From assembly GCF_009674685.1 (NCBI RefSeq), contig NZ_WKJI01000001.1, forward strand, positions 1,116,001-1,180,000: a stretch of 64,000 bases of DNA. The letters run 5' to 3'. Of the stretch, positions 1-9,934 are shown piece by piece. Each line of letters begins with the position of its first letter. The first letter of the stretch is position 1. This DNA is from Pedobacter puniceum (GTDB taxonomy: Bacteria > Bacteroidota > Bacteroidia > Sphingobacteriales > Sphingobacteriaceae). The notes under the pieces were generated by a model, which was not told the DNA's origin, made no database searches, and worked only from the letters and a program-made list of their open reading frames with translations. The position numbers and the translations under genes were made by a program.

Positions 1-1434
<1,434 letters not shown>

Positions 1435-1488
1435 TCCTAAAACAGTTTAAAAACACACTTTAGGAATGACCTTTATGGAAAGCCAAAC

Positions 1489-1511
1489 GAAAAAAGCTAT
1501 AGAAAGCTTTT
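1489..1511 (-). terminator. Attenuator hairpin of the TPP riboswitch
   Basis: On the minus strand AAAAGCT (1511-1505) pairs with AGCTTTT (1498-1492) over a 6-nt loop, and the 3' arm runs into six T residues. It sits immediately 3' of the riboswitch aptamer and 55 nt before thiS, the expected place for a transcription-attenuation platform. The pairing is read directly; the regulatory switch is inferred. Confidence 0.6.
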
Positions 1512-1515
1512 CACT

Positions 1516-1590
1516 TTTCCCTTCGGCAGTATGAACTGCATCAGGTTCAAAGGGTATAATCTCAGCCCGCAAACGGGACACCCCTAAAGT
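1516..1590 (-). promoter_or_regulatory. TPP riboswitch (THI element)
   Basis: The minus strand contains the THI-box signatures in order: GGGGTG near 1585, GGGCTGAGAT around 1567-1558, ACCCTTTGAACCTGAT around 1554-1539, and a GCCGAAGGGAA end near 1517. These match the aptamer that binds thiamine pyrophosphate. It lies in the leader of thiS-thiC and downstream of the 3' end of the pseudouridine synthase gene. A terminator-like hairpin follows, so ligand binding probably stops transcription early. Confidence 0.95.
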
Positions 1591-1595
1591 TTTGC

Positions 1596-1625
1596 TAAAA
1601 CTAGGGATTATTTATGAGAATGCAA
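1596..1625 (-). promoter_or_regulatory. Bacteroidota-type promoter of thiS-thiC
   Basis: On the minus strand a TTG (1625-1623) is followed after 19 nt by TAGTTTTA (1603-1596), one mismatch from TAnnTTTG. Transcription would begin just before the riboswitch aptamer. The motif is weak because the final G is missing, but spacing and position are right. Confidence 0.5.
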
Positions 1626-1658
1626 CAAAAATTTAAAATTCTAATTTATTTGGGAGAA

Positions 1659-2375
1659 TTAAACGTCGTTTTTCTCTAACAATTTCAATAAAACAGCAAA
1701 ATCTTTAGGATATGGAGCTTCAAAAGTTCTTTCTTGGCCATTTAGCATGGTAAAAGTAGACTCTTTTGCATGTAAAGCAAATCTTTTCATTATGGGTTGC
1801 TCCTCTTCATCAGTTAAACGGTAACCTCTTTTTATTTTAGATAAAAAAGCTGGTTTGCCACCGTACATTTCATCGCCAGTGATAGATGCTCTTTGGGTAG
1901 CCAAATGTATTCTAATTTGGTGCATTCTACCTGTTATAGGTCTGGCTTCAATAAGTGTATAATGTTTGAAGTATTTTAGAGATTTAAAATAGGTATCAGC
2001 TCTTTTACCTTCGCTCCTGCTAATCATCACATTACCTTTACCTGCATTTAAAATAGGTAAGTCTACCAATAAATCTTCAAAAATGTGAGTTCCATCTACA
2101 ATAGCATGATAAACTTTTTTCACTTTACGATGCTCAAATTGCATAGCAATATGTCTGTAAGCTTCCGGATTTTTAGCAATGATTAATAAGCCCGAAGTTT
2201 CCTTATCTAAACGGTGACAAATCTGAGCATCAGCATGGTATTGTTTGGCAAGTCTTAATAAATTGATATCACCGCCTTCTCTTTCATCTAATGATGCTAA
2301 AAATGGAGGTTTATTTACGATAATTAAATCGTTATCCTCAAAAATAATAAGGTCTGTAAATTTCGGAAACTTCAT
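1659..2375 (-). CDS. RluA-family ribosomal RNA pseudouridine synthase
   Basis: This 238-residue cytoplasmic enzyme isomerises specific uridines in RNA. It carries the RluA catalytic motif HRLDKETSGLLI with the nucleophilic Asp, plus the conserved ARPITGRMHQIRIHL region near the C-terminus. There is no N-terminal S4 domain, so it resembles the short RluA/RluC-like group; the target base cannot be told. The chosen start is the ATG at 2373-2375 (MKFPKFTD), because a TAnnTTTG promoter element lies at 2383-2390, only 7 nt upstream; the longer frame to 2411 would run through the promoter. Confidence 0.9.
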   Translation of the reverse strand: MKFPKFTDLIIFEDNDLIIVNKPPFLASLDEREGGDINLLRLAKQYHADAQICHRLDKETSGLLIIAKNPEAYRHIAMQFEHRKVKKVYHAIVDGTHIFEDLLVDLPILNAGKGNVMISRSEGKRADTYFKSLKYFKHYTLIEARPITGRMHQIRIHLATQRASITGDEMYGGKPAFLSKIKRGYRLTDEEEQPIMKRFALHAKESTFTMLNGQERTFEAPYPKDFAVLLKLLEKNDV

Positions 2376-2382
2376 AAGGCGG

Positions 2383-2411
2383 CAAAGATAGGAAATTTGC
2401 TTGTGTTTCAA
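2383..2411 (-). promoter_or_regulatory. Bacteroidota-type promoter of the pseudouridine synthase gene
   Basis: Minus strand: TTG (2411-2409), 18 nt, then TATCTTTG (2390-2383), a full match to the -33/-7 consensus. The start codon follows after 7 nt, giving an almost leaderless mRNA. This decides the translation start. Confidence 0.75.
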
Positions 2412-2448
2412 CAGGTAAACATCCTGATAAGCAGTACTTGCCTAAAAC

Positions 2449-2483
2449 AAAAAAACGCATCAATATGAATTGATACGTTTTTT
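2449..2483. terminator. Bidirectional intrinsic terminator
   Basis: A stem of AAAAAACG plus ATCAAT pairs with ATTGAT plus CGTTTTTT, with one mismatch pair and a short loop. Runs of A and T flank both arms, so it can work in either direction. On the minus strand it lies about 60 nt after the stop of the response-regulator gene, its likely client. Confidence 0.8.
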
Positions 2484-2541
2484 ATTATTTTAAAGACTGT
2501 AATATATTTTATAATTTCATGAACCTAGGCTAGATGATATC

Positions 2542-3228
2542 TTAAGCTTCAAACTTATAGCCAACACCTTTAACAGTACTTACATAAGCATCTCCCAGTT
2601 TTTCTCTTAGTTTTCTAATGTGTACGTCTATAGTTCTGTTGGTAACTACTACAGAGTCTTCCCAAATATTTTTTAAGATAACTTCACGGGTGTAAACTTT
2701 ACCAGGTTTTGAAGCTAAAAGATATAAAAGTTCGAATTCTTTTTTTGCTAAAACTACTTTATTGCCGTTTTGATAAACCAAGAAAGACTCTCTATCGATA
2801 ACTAAATCGCCAATTTCTACCTTATTTTCTACCACTTCATCGTTCTGAACGTTTCTTCTTAAAATGGCATTTATCCTACTCACTAAAGCTCTTGGTTTAA
2901 TAGGTTTTGCTATATAGTCATCAGCACCAACATTAAAACCTGCAATTTCAGAGTATTCTTCACTTCTGGCAGTTAAAAATACCATAAATGTATTCTTAAA
3001 CTCTGGCATAGAGCGCATTATTCTGCAAGCTTCTATCCCATCCATTTTAGGCATCATGATATCAAGAATAATCAAATCAGGTAAATGCTTACGAGCCTCA
3101 GCTACAGCTTCTTGTCCGTTACTAGCTGTAATTACATGATAGCCTTCTTTACGTAGGTTATATTCTATAAGCTCTAGAATATCAGGTTCATCATCTACAA
3201 TTAAAATTTTTTGCTTGTTAACGTTCAT
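2542..3228 (-). CDS. OmpR/PhoB-family response regulator
   Basis: This 228-residue DNA-binding regulator has an N-terminal receiver domain (about 7-120) with the acidic pair D12-D13, phospho-acceptor D56 (LIILDIMMP), T86 and K108 (AKPIKP). A C-terminal winged helix (about 130-227) includes the VVVTNRTIDVHIRKLREKLG recognition region. No histidine kinase gene is adjacent, so the partner lies elsewhere and the regulated genes are unknown. It is transcribed as a single gene and ends in a strong hairpin. It resembles PhoB-like regulators of Bacteroidota, but a phosphate role is not shown by the context. Confidence 0.92.
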   Translation of the reverse strand: MNVNKQKILIVDDEPDILELIEYNLRKEGYHVITASNGQEAVAEARKHLPDLIILDIMMPKMDGIEACRIMRSMPEFKNTFMVFLTARSEEYSEIAGFNVGADDYIAKPIKPRALVSRINAILRRNVQNDEVVENKVEIGDLVIDRESFLVYQNGNKVVLAKKEFELLYLLASKPGKVYTREVILKNIWEDSVVVTNRTIDVHIRKLREKLGDAYVSTVKGVGYKFEA

Positions 3229-3358
3229 GCTTTTTTTATTTGTAGCTAATTTATGAGCTTAAGTGAATGTTTTAGTTAAGCCAATATTAACAAATTGTTA
3301 AAGTTCATACTATTTTAACAACAATTTGTCAAAAATCAAACTTCTTGCTAAACATTAA

Positions 3359-4477
3359 TTACAATGTCTTTTGCAAAAATGCCTCTAGCTCTTCTCCTCT
3401 TAAGTTTTTAGCGATGATTTTTCCTTCCGGATTAATTAGAAAAGAAGCTGGTATTGCATTAACATTATATAAACGAGCGTTTTCAGAATCCCACTGTTTC
3501 ATTTCAGAAATATGTGTCCAGTTTAGATTATCAGCTTTTATAGCTTGCTGCCATTTACCTTTATCATCATCTAAAGAAAAACCAAGAACGGTAAAGTTTT
3601 TACCTTTAAATTGCTGGTAAACCTTAACAATATTAGGATTTTCTTGTCGACAAGGCGCACACCAACTTGCCCAAAAATCTAGCAACACATATTTACCTTT
3701 AAAATCAGAAAGTTTTATAATTTTTCCTTCCGGAGTTTCTGCACTAACTTCTGGTGCTAATTGGCCAATAGCTGTTTTACTAGCCATTTCCATTTGTTGC
3801 GCAAAGGCCTGTACAGCAGGGTTATTAGGGAAATTTGCTTTTGCTTCTTTGCTGTAAGCAATTAATTGAGATTCGTAAGCCGTTGCATTAACACCCATCA
3901 TCACATTAGCTGCAAAAAAAGCAGTTAAAGATTTTTTATTAGCCTCAATAAAATCATAAGAATCTTTCAAGAAAGGTTTTGCTATTTCTTGAGATTTTGC
4001 GGTGTATTCTGCTATTAAAGAATCTTTTAAACCAGGGTTACTACCTATCATTTTACTGTATTGCTCTGCCATAGCACCTGTTTTACTTGTAAAAGTAGTG
4101 GTGATTTTATTGTAGGCCGTAATCTTTTCTGCTTCCTCAGAACCTTCAACTTGGTAAGCGCCAGAATTGTCTCTTAAATCGGTTTTAAAGTCTATTTCAT
4201 CGCCATTAGAAGCTATCAGCATATAAGATTTATTACCGATTACTAATTGAAAAAAATCTGGTTTTTCTGATTTGTATTTTAAAGTAAATTCTTGATTTTC
4301 ATCAAAAAAAGTAGAATCAATTGGGGCCATTTGCCCCATATTATTGCTAGCGTATAAGTAGATTTTTTGTACTTCTCCTTTATTTTTAACTGCACCGTTT
4401 ATCACAAACTCGGTTTTGTTTTTACATGAAACAAAACCTATAGCTAAACATAAAAAAGCTATAATTCCTTTTCCCAT
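3359..4477 (-). CDS. Lipoprotein thioredoxin-like protein (DUF4369 plus TlpA/AhpC domain)
   Basis: This 372-residue exported protein has a hydrophobic leader and a lipobox-like cysteine at C18 (GFVSC). The N-terminal half (about 20-120) matches the DUF4369 beta-rich domain, and the C-terminal part (about 240-372) is a thioredoxin fold with the redox motif WCAPC (C273, C276). Such proteins are thought to act as periplasmic thiol-disulfide reductases. The ATG overlaps the gatB stop by one base (TAATG), so translation is probably coupled to gatB, an odd functional pairing. The client is unknown. Confidence 0.88.
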   Translation of the reverse strand: MGKGIIAFLCLAIGFVSCKNKTEFVINGAVKNKGEVQKIYLYASNNMGQMAPIDSTFFDENQEFTLKYKSEKPDFFQLVIGNKSYMLIASNGDEIDFKTDLRDNSGAYQVEGSEEAEKITAYNKITTTFTSKTGAMAEQYSKMIGSNPGLKDSLIAEYTAKSQEIAKPFLKDSYDFIEANKKSLTAFFAANVMMGVNATAYESQLIAYSKEAKANFPNNPAVQAFAQQMEMASKTAIGQLAPEVSAETPEGKIIKLSDFKGKYVLLDFWASWCAPCRQENPNIVKVYQQFKGKNFTVLGFSLDDDKGKWQQAIKADNLNWTHISEMKQWDSENARLYNVNAIPASFLINPEGKIIAKNLRGEELEAFLQKTL

Positions 4478-5949
4478 TATCTTAAACTTTCTATTTTATT
4501 TATCAATACCTGATTGGCTTTCTTAGGGTCTATCTTTCCTTTTGAAATTTTCATCACCTCTCCCATAAACAATCCTAAAACGCCTTTTTTACCATTATGG
4601 TACTCGGTAACCTTATCAGGAAATTTAGCCACTGCTGCATTAATAAAACCTTCTAATTCATCATGATTATCATTAATGATAAGATTTAACTCTTCTGCTA
4701 AAAGCTTCACTTCTTTACCAGGATGATTGATTACCGCTGGGAATAACACATCTTTAGCTTGATTGTTGTTTAATTTCCCTTCTTCTACTAAATTAATGAT
4801 GGCTGCGATTTTATCAGGGGCAACGCTAAAATCTGTAAAATTTAAACCTTTATCATTTAAATAAGATTTTACTGGCCCCATAACCCAGTTAGATGCAGCT
4901 TTGCAATTTTCGCAGCTTTCTGTGATGGCTAGATAATAATCGGCCATAGCTTTTTCTGCTGTTATAACGCGAGCATCGTATTCTGGCAAATTCATTTCTT
5001 GTGTAAACTTAGCTACCAATTGCTCTGGTAAAGCTGGCATTGCTGCTTCTATCTCACTAATATAAGCTTCACTTAATGCTATAGGTAATAAATCAGGCTC
5101 GGGAAAATAGCGATAATCATTAGCCATTTCTTTTGAGCGTAAAGGTGTAGTAATACCTGTATTGGCATCAAAATTTAAAGTATTTTGCTCTATAACTACG
5201 CCTTCTTCTATCAGATTTATTTGACGAATGATTTCGTATTCTATGGCTTTTTGAACGTTTTTGATAGAGTTTAAATTCTTTACTTCGCAACGTTTACCTA
5301 GGGTAGTTTCTCCTTTTAAACGAACAGAAATATTAGCATCGCAACGCATAGAGCCCTCTTCCATGTTACCATCACAGATATCAAGGTAACGCACTAATTT
5401 TCTGAGCTCGGTTAAATAAGCCGCAGCTTCTTCACCCGAGGAAATCATAGGTTCGCTTACCACTTCTAAAAGTGGTACACCTGCTCTGTTTAAATCTATG
5501 TAGGAGTATAATGGGTCTAAATCATGAATACTTTTACCTGCATCCTCTTCCATATGAATACGGTTCAATAAAATATCCTTGGTTGTACCATCATTTAAGA
5601 TGATTTTTAATTTTCCGCCTTTGCAAATAGGCTCATTGTCTTGAGTGGTTTGAAAGCCCTTAGGTAAATCAGCATAAAAATAATTTTTCCTATCGAAATA
5701 ATTGAAACGGTTAATTTCTGATTGTATAGCTAAGCCCAGTTTTACCGCACTTTTTATCATGGCTTCATTGGTGTAAGGCAAAGCACCAGGTAAACCTAAA
5801 GAAACAGGACTGATATTGGTATTTGGTTGATTGCCAAAACTTGCAGAATCTGAACAAAAAGCCTTTGACTTTGTAGATAATTGAACGTGAACTTCAAGGC
5901 CTATTACCGCCTCGTACTTGTTTAAAATAGCTTCTGAAATAACCGTCAT
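4477..5949 (-). CDS. gatB: Asp-tRNA(Asn)/Glu-tRNA(Gln) amidotransferase subunit B
   Basis: GatB is the kinase-transferase subunit of GatCAB, which amidates mischarged Glu-tRNA(Gln) and Asp-tRNA(Asn). The 490-residue length is typical. The start shows the family motif YEAVIGLEVHVQL, followed by the GatB core (RCEVKNLNSIKNVQKAIEYE, SMRCDANISVRL) and a C-terminal YqeY-like helical domain. gatA and gatC are not in the window. A TATATTTG -7 element lies about 40 nt upstream (5989-5996). Confidence 0.97.
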   Translation of the reverse strand: MTVISEAILNKYEAVIGLEVHVQLSTKSKAFCSDSASFGNQPNTNISPVSLGLPGALPYTNEAMIKSAVKLGLAIQSEINRFNYFDRKNYFYADLPKGFQTTQDNEPICKGGKLKIILNDGTTKDILLNRIHMEEDAGKSIHDLDPLYSYIDLNRAGVPLLEVVSEPMISSGEEAAAYLTELRKLVRYLDICDGNMEEGSMRCDANISVRLKGETTLGKRCEVKNLNSIKNVQKAIEYEIIRQINLIEEGVVIEQNTLNFDANTGITTPLRSKEMANDYRYFPEPDLLPIALSEAYISEIEAAMPALPEQLVAKFTQEMNLPEYDARVITAEKAMADYYLAITESCENCKAASNWVMGPVKSYLNDKGLNFTDFSVAPDKIAAIINLVEEGKLNNNQAKDVLFPAVINHPGKEVKLLAEELNLIINDNHDELEGFINAAVAKFPDKVTEYHNGKKGVLGLFMGEVMKISKGKIDPKKANQVLINKIESLR

Positions 5950-6289
5950 TCTTGTAATTCGCCTAAAAAATTAATGGGCACATTTCATCAAATATAATTT
6001 AAAACATACATATAGCCATTTTTAAGGCAAATTTTACGAATAATGTAAAATATTGGCAGTATTTATAGCCGCTTTTGAGATAATGATAAACAGAAGTGTT
6101 TTTAGATGTAGGATGATTAAAAATCATTCATCAAAAGATAATTAAATACCTTAAAAATATTAAGCTTTACTTGGTACGAATTTCTGAGTTTTAATCAATT
6201 CTTCCTTCGGTGCTCCTTCGGATTGCTATGTGTGATCTCTGTGTGATGTATGTGTTATGAAGGTTTATTAATTATAAGAAAGTGAGGTA
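5950..6289. other. Intergenic stretch between gatB and the RAYT gene
   Basis: About 340 nt with no convincing gene. It holds the likely gatB promoter (-7 element TATATTTG on the minus strand, 5996-5989), simple AT-rich sequence, and near its right end short direct copies of CCTTCGG and a run of TGTGTGAT-type repeats. From 6287 it enters a repeat that also covers the stop codon of the neighbouring transposase gene. Confidence 0.5.
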
Positions 6290-6736
6290 TCACCATAGGT
6301 ATTTCTCTTCAAATTCAATTCCGTGTTCATCAAGTAAAGCAATGTATTCTTCTTTAAAAGTTTTTTCGCCATGATGCTCTTCCTGATTTTTAACATATTT
6401 TATGACTCTTGCCTTTTCTTTGATGCTGTAAGTAAAAGCTCCATAACCACCTTGCCAACCTATAAAATTTTCAAATAGTTTTTTTTCTTTAATGTATAAG
6501 GAGCTAGCTACTTTAATGTCTTTGACTAAAGATGCTAAGGATACCGAAGGATGTAAATGTGTTACAATGTGGATGTGGTCTTCAACTCCGTTGATTCTAT
6601 ATAAGTGACATTTTTTACTTTCTAAAATTCCCCATATGTATTTAAAGAGTTCTTTTCTGTTATTCTTGGTTAAGACGCGTTCTCGGTATTTAGTGCTAAA
6701 TACGATTTGATAGATGATTTGTGTATAGGTACTCAT
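6290..6736 (-). CDS. REP-associated tyrosine transposase (RAYT), IS200/IS605 Y1 type
   Basis: This 148-residue single-domain HUH endonuclease carries the histidine pair in DHIHIV and the catalytic tyrosine region VIKYVKNQEEHH. The family nicks and joins single-stranded DNA at hairpins. No TnpB gene or classical insertion-sequence ends are seen. Instead a dense cluster of palindromes begins right at its 5' side (6749-7232), the arrangement expected of a domesticated RAYT and its REP elements. The last codons and stop lie inside a 14-nt repeat (6287-6300) that recurs at 6749-6762. It looks intact and has an ATG at 6734-6736. Confidence 0.88.
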   Translation of the reverse strand: MSTYTQIIYQIVFSTKYRERVLTKNNRKELFKYIWGILESKKCHLYRINGVEDHIHIVTHLHPSVSLASLVKDIKVASSLYIKEKKLFENFIGWQGGYGAFTYSIKEKARVIKYVKNQEEHHGEKTFKEEYIALLDEHGIEFEEKYLW

Positions 6737-6748
6737 GATGTTTATGGT

Positions 6749-7232
6749 GTATCACCACAGGTTACACCTGTGGTTAATCAAGTTTAAGCCCTTTGGGCTT
6801 AGTCTGAAACTTGTTAATGAAATGCTTTTTATTTTTTGTTTAAGTTAATAACAATAATTAAGGAGGCAAATTATTTATAAACTAATATATACAAACTTAG
6901 ATATAAACTAAAAAAGCACCTAATTACTCATAATCCCAACGGGATTAAATATCAACAACATTAGGTATAGGTATATCCTAGTGAGATAAACATAGATATA
7001 TCCAAGCAAGATACAACAAACTCATAATCCCAACGGGATTAAATATCAATAACACTAGGTATATCCTAGTGAGATAAACCAAGCAAGACACGATACAACA
7101 AACTCATAATCCCAACGGGATTAAATATCAATAATACTAGGTATATCCTAGTGAGATAAATAAAGCTAGGTGTATCCTAGCGACATAACACTAGGTGTAT
7201 CCTAGTGATATAAAAACTAGGTTACACCTAGT
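6749..7232. repeat. Cluster of REP-like palindromic repeats beside the RAYT
   Basis: At least eleven short perfect or near-perfect palindromes fill this 480-nt gap. One type has the core AATCCCAACGGGATT (6932-6946, 7026-7040, 7108-7122) inside three larger direct repeats with periods of 94 and 82 nt. A second has arms ACTAGG/CCTAGT around a 5-nt tip (6968-6980 shorter, 7054-7070, 7136-7152, 7165-7181, 7190-7206, 7216-7232) and is usually followed by GWGATATAA-like bases. A third, at 6754-6774, has 9-nt arms ACCACAGGT/ACCTGTGGT. AAGCCCTTTGGGCTT lies at 6786-6800. Compensating changes between arms keep the pairing in several copies. Confidence 0.9.
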
Positions 7233-7241
7233 GTTATATCA

Positions 7242-9881
7242 CTATAAATAAGCTTTAGCTTTGTCTAAAGCACTTTTTAGGCCATCAGGGTTTTTACCAC
7301 CTGCGGTAGCATAAAAAGGCTGACCGCCACCGCCACCTTGTATTTCTTTGGCTAACTCTCTCACGATAGTGCTGGCATTTAAACCTTTATCTTTCACTAA
7401 ATTATCAGAAAGCATAACGGTTAAATTTGGTTTACCATCAAAAGTAGCACCTATAACCAAGAATAAATTATCTACCACATCTTTCAGCTGGAAAGCTAAA
7501 TTTTTTACCGCATCAGCATGAGGTAGGTCTACCAATGCTGCAATAAACTGAATGCCGTTTATTTCTTCCGCTTTATCTTTTAAAGCATTTTTTAAACCTG
7601 ATGCTTTTTCAGAAACAGATTTTTCTACTTCCTTTTTAAGCTTGCTGTTTTCTTCTAACAAAGCTTCAACGCTTTTAGCAAGGTCTTTAGGATTTTTTAA
7701 CAACTCCTTTAAACTAGCTAAAAGTTGATTTTGCTCTTGTATAAACTGCTCTGCTGCAATAGCCGTGATGGCTTCTATCCTACGCACACCTGCTGCAACA
7801 GCACTTTCAGAAACAATTTTAAAATACCCGATTTGCCCAGTTGCTTTTACGTGAGTACCACCACAAAGCTCTTTGGAGTAATGGTCATCAAAAGTTATTA
7901 CACGAACAAAATCGCCATATTTCTCACCAAATAAAGCCGTTACGCCGCTTTCTATAGCTTTTTGGTAAGGCACATTTCTTTCTTCTTTTAAAGCGATGTT
8001 TTCTCTAATCTTCTCGTTAACAATAGCTTCTACTTGATGAATTTCCTCATCAGTAAGTTTAGAGAAATGAGAGAAATCAAACCTTAATTGATCTGCATTT
8101 ACCAAAGAACCTTTTTGATTAACATGGTCGCCCAGTACCATTTTTAATGCAGCATGTAGTAAGTGGGTTGCCGAGTGGTTATTTTCTGTTAAAGTTCTGC
8201 TTAGCGAGTTTATTTTAGCTACAAACTCTACCTCTAAGTTTTGAGGTAAAGCATCAGTAAAATGAATGATTAAGCCATTTTCTTTCTTGGTATCGGTAAT
8301 GATAACCTCTTCACCCTCACCAATTAAAATACCACTATCTCCTACCTGACCACCACTTTCTGCATAAAAAGGAGTACGGTCTAATACCAATTGGTACTGC
8401 TCTTTTCCTTTAGCCTTTACTTTACGGTATTTTAAAATTTTAGCTTTAGCTTCCCAATCATCGTAACCTAAAAACTCTACTTCTTCGCCTTCGCTTACAA
8501 CTACCCAGTCTTCTGTATCAATGGCTGTTGCTGCTCTGGAACGAGTTTTTTGTTTTTCAAGTTCTACAGCAAAGCCTTCCATATCTACACTTAAGCCCTT
8601 TTCTCTTGCCATCAGCTCGGTTAAATCTATCGGGAAGCCAAAAGTATCGTACAACTCAAAAGCAAAAGGACCGTTCATCACCGTACCTTTATTTTCCTGA
8701 ATGTATTTTTCGAAACGGATAATTCCGTTTTCTAAAGTTCTTAAAAAGGCATTTTCTTCTTCTAAGATTACTTTTTGAACAAAATCTTGTTGTGCTATCA
8801 ATTCATCAAAAACACCTTTAAACTGCTCTGCCAATAAAGGCACCAATTTGTTCATAAAAGGCTCTTTAAAGCCTAAATATTGATAAGCATAACGTATTGC
8901 TCTTCTTAAAATACGACGAATAACATAGCCTGCTTTGTTATTAGAAGGCAACTGCCCATCTGCAATAGCAAAAGCAATAGCCCTGATATGGTCTGCCATT
9001 ACACGCATCGCAACGGCTTGCCCCCAATCCTGATCACCCGGTTGCGCATCAGCGTTATAAGCTACACCCGCAGATTTCGAAATAAATTCGATCATCGGTG
9101 TAAACACATCAGAATCGTAATTTGAAGTTTTACCTTGTATTACACGCACCAAACGCTCGAAACCCATTCCGGTATCAACATGTTGGGCAGGTAGTTTTTT
9201 TAGAGAGCCGTCTTTTAAACGGTTAAACTCCATAAAAACGTTATTCCATATTTCTATAACTTGAGGGTCATCAGCATTTACCAAAGTAGCCCCATCTACT
9301 TTCGCTCTTTCTTCGTTAGAACGACTATCGAAATGGATTTCTGAACATGGGCCACATGGACCTGTTTCTCCCATTTCCCAAAAATTATCTTTTTTATTTC
9401 CGGTAAGGATGCGCTCTTTTGGTACAAATTGCAACCATAAATCGTAAGCTTCTTGGTCTTTTGCTAAACCTTCTTTCTCATCGCCTTCAAATATGGTTAC
9501 GTATAAACGCTCTTTATCTAGCTTATAAACCTCGGTAAGTAGCTCCCAACTCCATTCTATGGCTTCTTTCTTGAAATAATCGCCAAAGCTCCAGTTCCCC
9601 AGCATCTCAAACATGGTGTGATGATAGGTATCAATACCTACCTCTTCTAAATCATTATGCTTACCAGAAACCCTTAAACAACGTTGCGTATCGGCCACAC
9701 GAGGATATTTTATAGGTGCTTCCCCTAAAAAAAGATCCTTAAACTGGTTCATACCAGCGTTGGTAAACATCAAAGTTGGGTCGTTTTTAACAACAATAGG
9801 TGCAGATGGAACAATCTGGTGGCCTTTAGAAGCAAAAAAATCTAAAAATGCCTGACGGATTTCTTTAGCAGTCATACTCAT
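7242..9881 (-). CDS. alaS: Alanyl-tRNA synthetase
   Basis: AlaS charges tRNA(Ala). The protein has the class II catalytic domain ([55 protein letters not shown]), the editing domain with [14 protein letters not shown] and the zinc motif CGGTHV, and a C-terminal DHHA1-like domain ending in the [14 protein letters not shown] region. Length is about 879 residues, as usual. The start is taken at ATG 9879-9881 (MSMTAKE); an ATG at 9873-9875 is also possible. A longer frame from a TTG at 9890 is excluded because that TTG is part of the -7 promoter element. Confidence 0.98.
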   Translation of the reverse strand: MSMTAKEIRQAFLDFFASKGHQIVPSAPIVVKNDPTLMFTNAGMNQFKDLFLGEAPIKYPRVADTQRCLRVSGKHNDLEEVGIDTYHHTMFEMLGNWSFGDYFKKEAIEWSWELLTEVYKLDKERLYVTIFEGDEKEGLAKDQEAYDLWLQFVPKERILTGNKKDNFWEMGETGPCGPCSEIHFDSRSNEERAKVDGATLVNADDPQVIEIWNNVFMEFNRLKDGSLKKLPAQHVDTGMGFERLVRVIQGKTSNYDSDVFTPMIEFISKSAGVAYNADAQPGDQDWGQAVAMRVMADHIRAIAFAIADGQLPSNNKAGYVIRRILRRAIRYAYQYLGFKEPFMNKLVPLLAEQFKGVFDELIAQQDFVQKVILEEENAFLRTLENGIIRFEKYIQENKGTVMNGPFAFELYDTFGFPIDLTELMAREKGLSVDMEGFAVELEKQKTRSRAATAIDTEDWVVVSEGEEVEFLGYDDWEAKAKILKYRKVKAKGKEQYQLVLDRTPFYAESGGQVGDSGILIGEGEEVIITDTKKENGLIIHFTDALPQNLEVEFVAKINSLSRTLTENNHSATHLLHAALKMVLGDHVNQKGSLVNADQLRFDFSHFSKLTDEEIHQVEAIVNEKIRENIALKEERNVPYQKAIESGVTALFGEKYGDFVRVITFDDHYSKELCGGTHVKATGQIGYFKIVSESAVAAGVRRIEAITAIAAEQFIQEQNQLLASLKELLKNPKDLAKSVEALLEENSKLKKEVEKSVSEKASGLKNALKDKAEEINGIQFIAALVDLPHADAVKNLAFQLKDVVDNLFLVIGATFDGKPNLTVMLSDNLVKDKGLNASTIVRELAKEIQGGGGGQPFYATAGGKNPDGLKSALDKAKAYL

Positions 9882-9887
9882 AGCCTG

Positions 9888-9895
9888 CAAAGATA
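9888..9895 (-). promoter_or_regulatory. -7 promoter element of alaS
   Basis: TATCTTTG on the minus strand (9895-9888) lies 6 nt before the ATG at 9881. It matches TAnnTTTG exactly; no clear TTG is seen at the -33 position. The leader would be very short. Confidence 0.55.
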
Positions 9896-9934
9896 AATTT
9901 GATTTTGGATTTTTAAAGATAAGATTTCAGAATA

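Noticed and set aside
6900-7232. Possible CRISPR array in the repeat-rich gap before alaS
   Set aside because: Repeats are 15-17-nt palindromes of several types with irregular spacing; the longer units are near-identical throughout, so there are no unique spacers, and no cas genes are nearby.
9882-9890. TTG start that would lengthen AlaS by three residues
   Set aside because: The TTG is the end of the TATCTTTG promoter element, so it is upstream of or at the transcription start.
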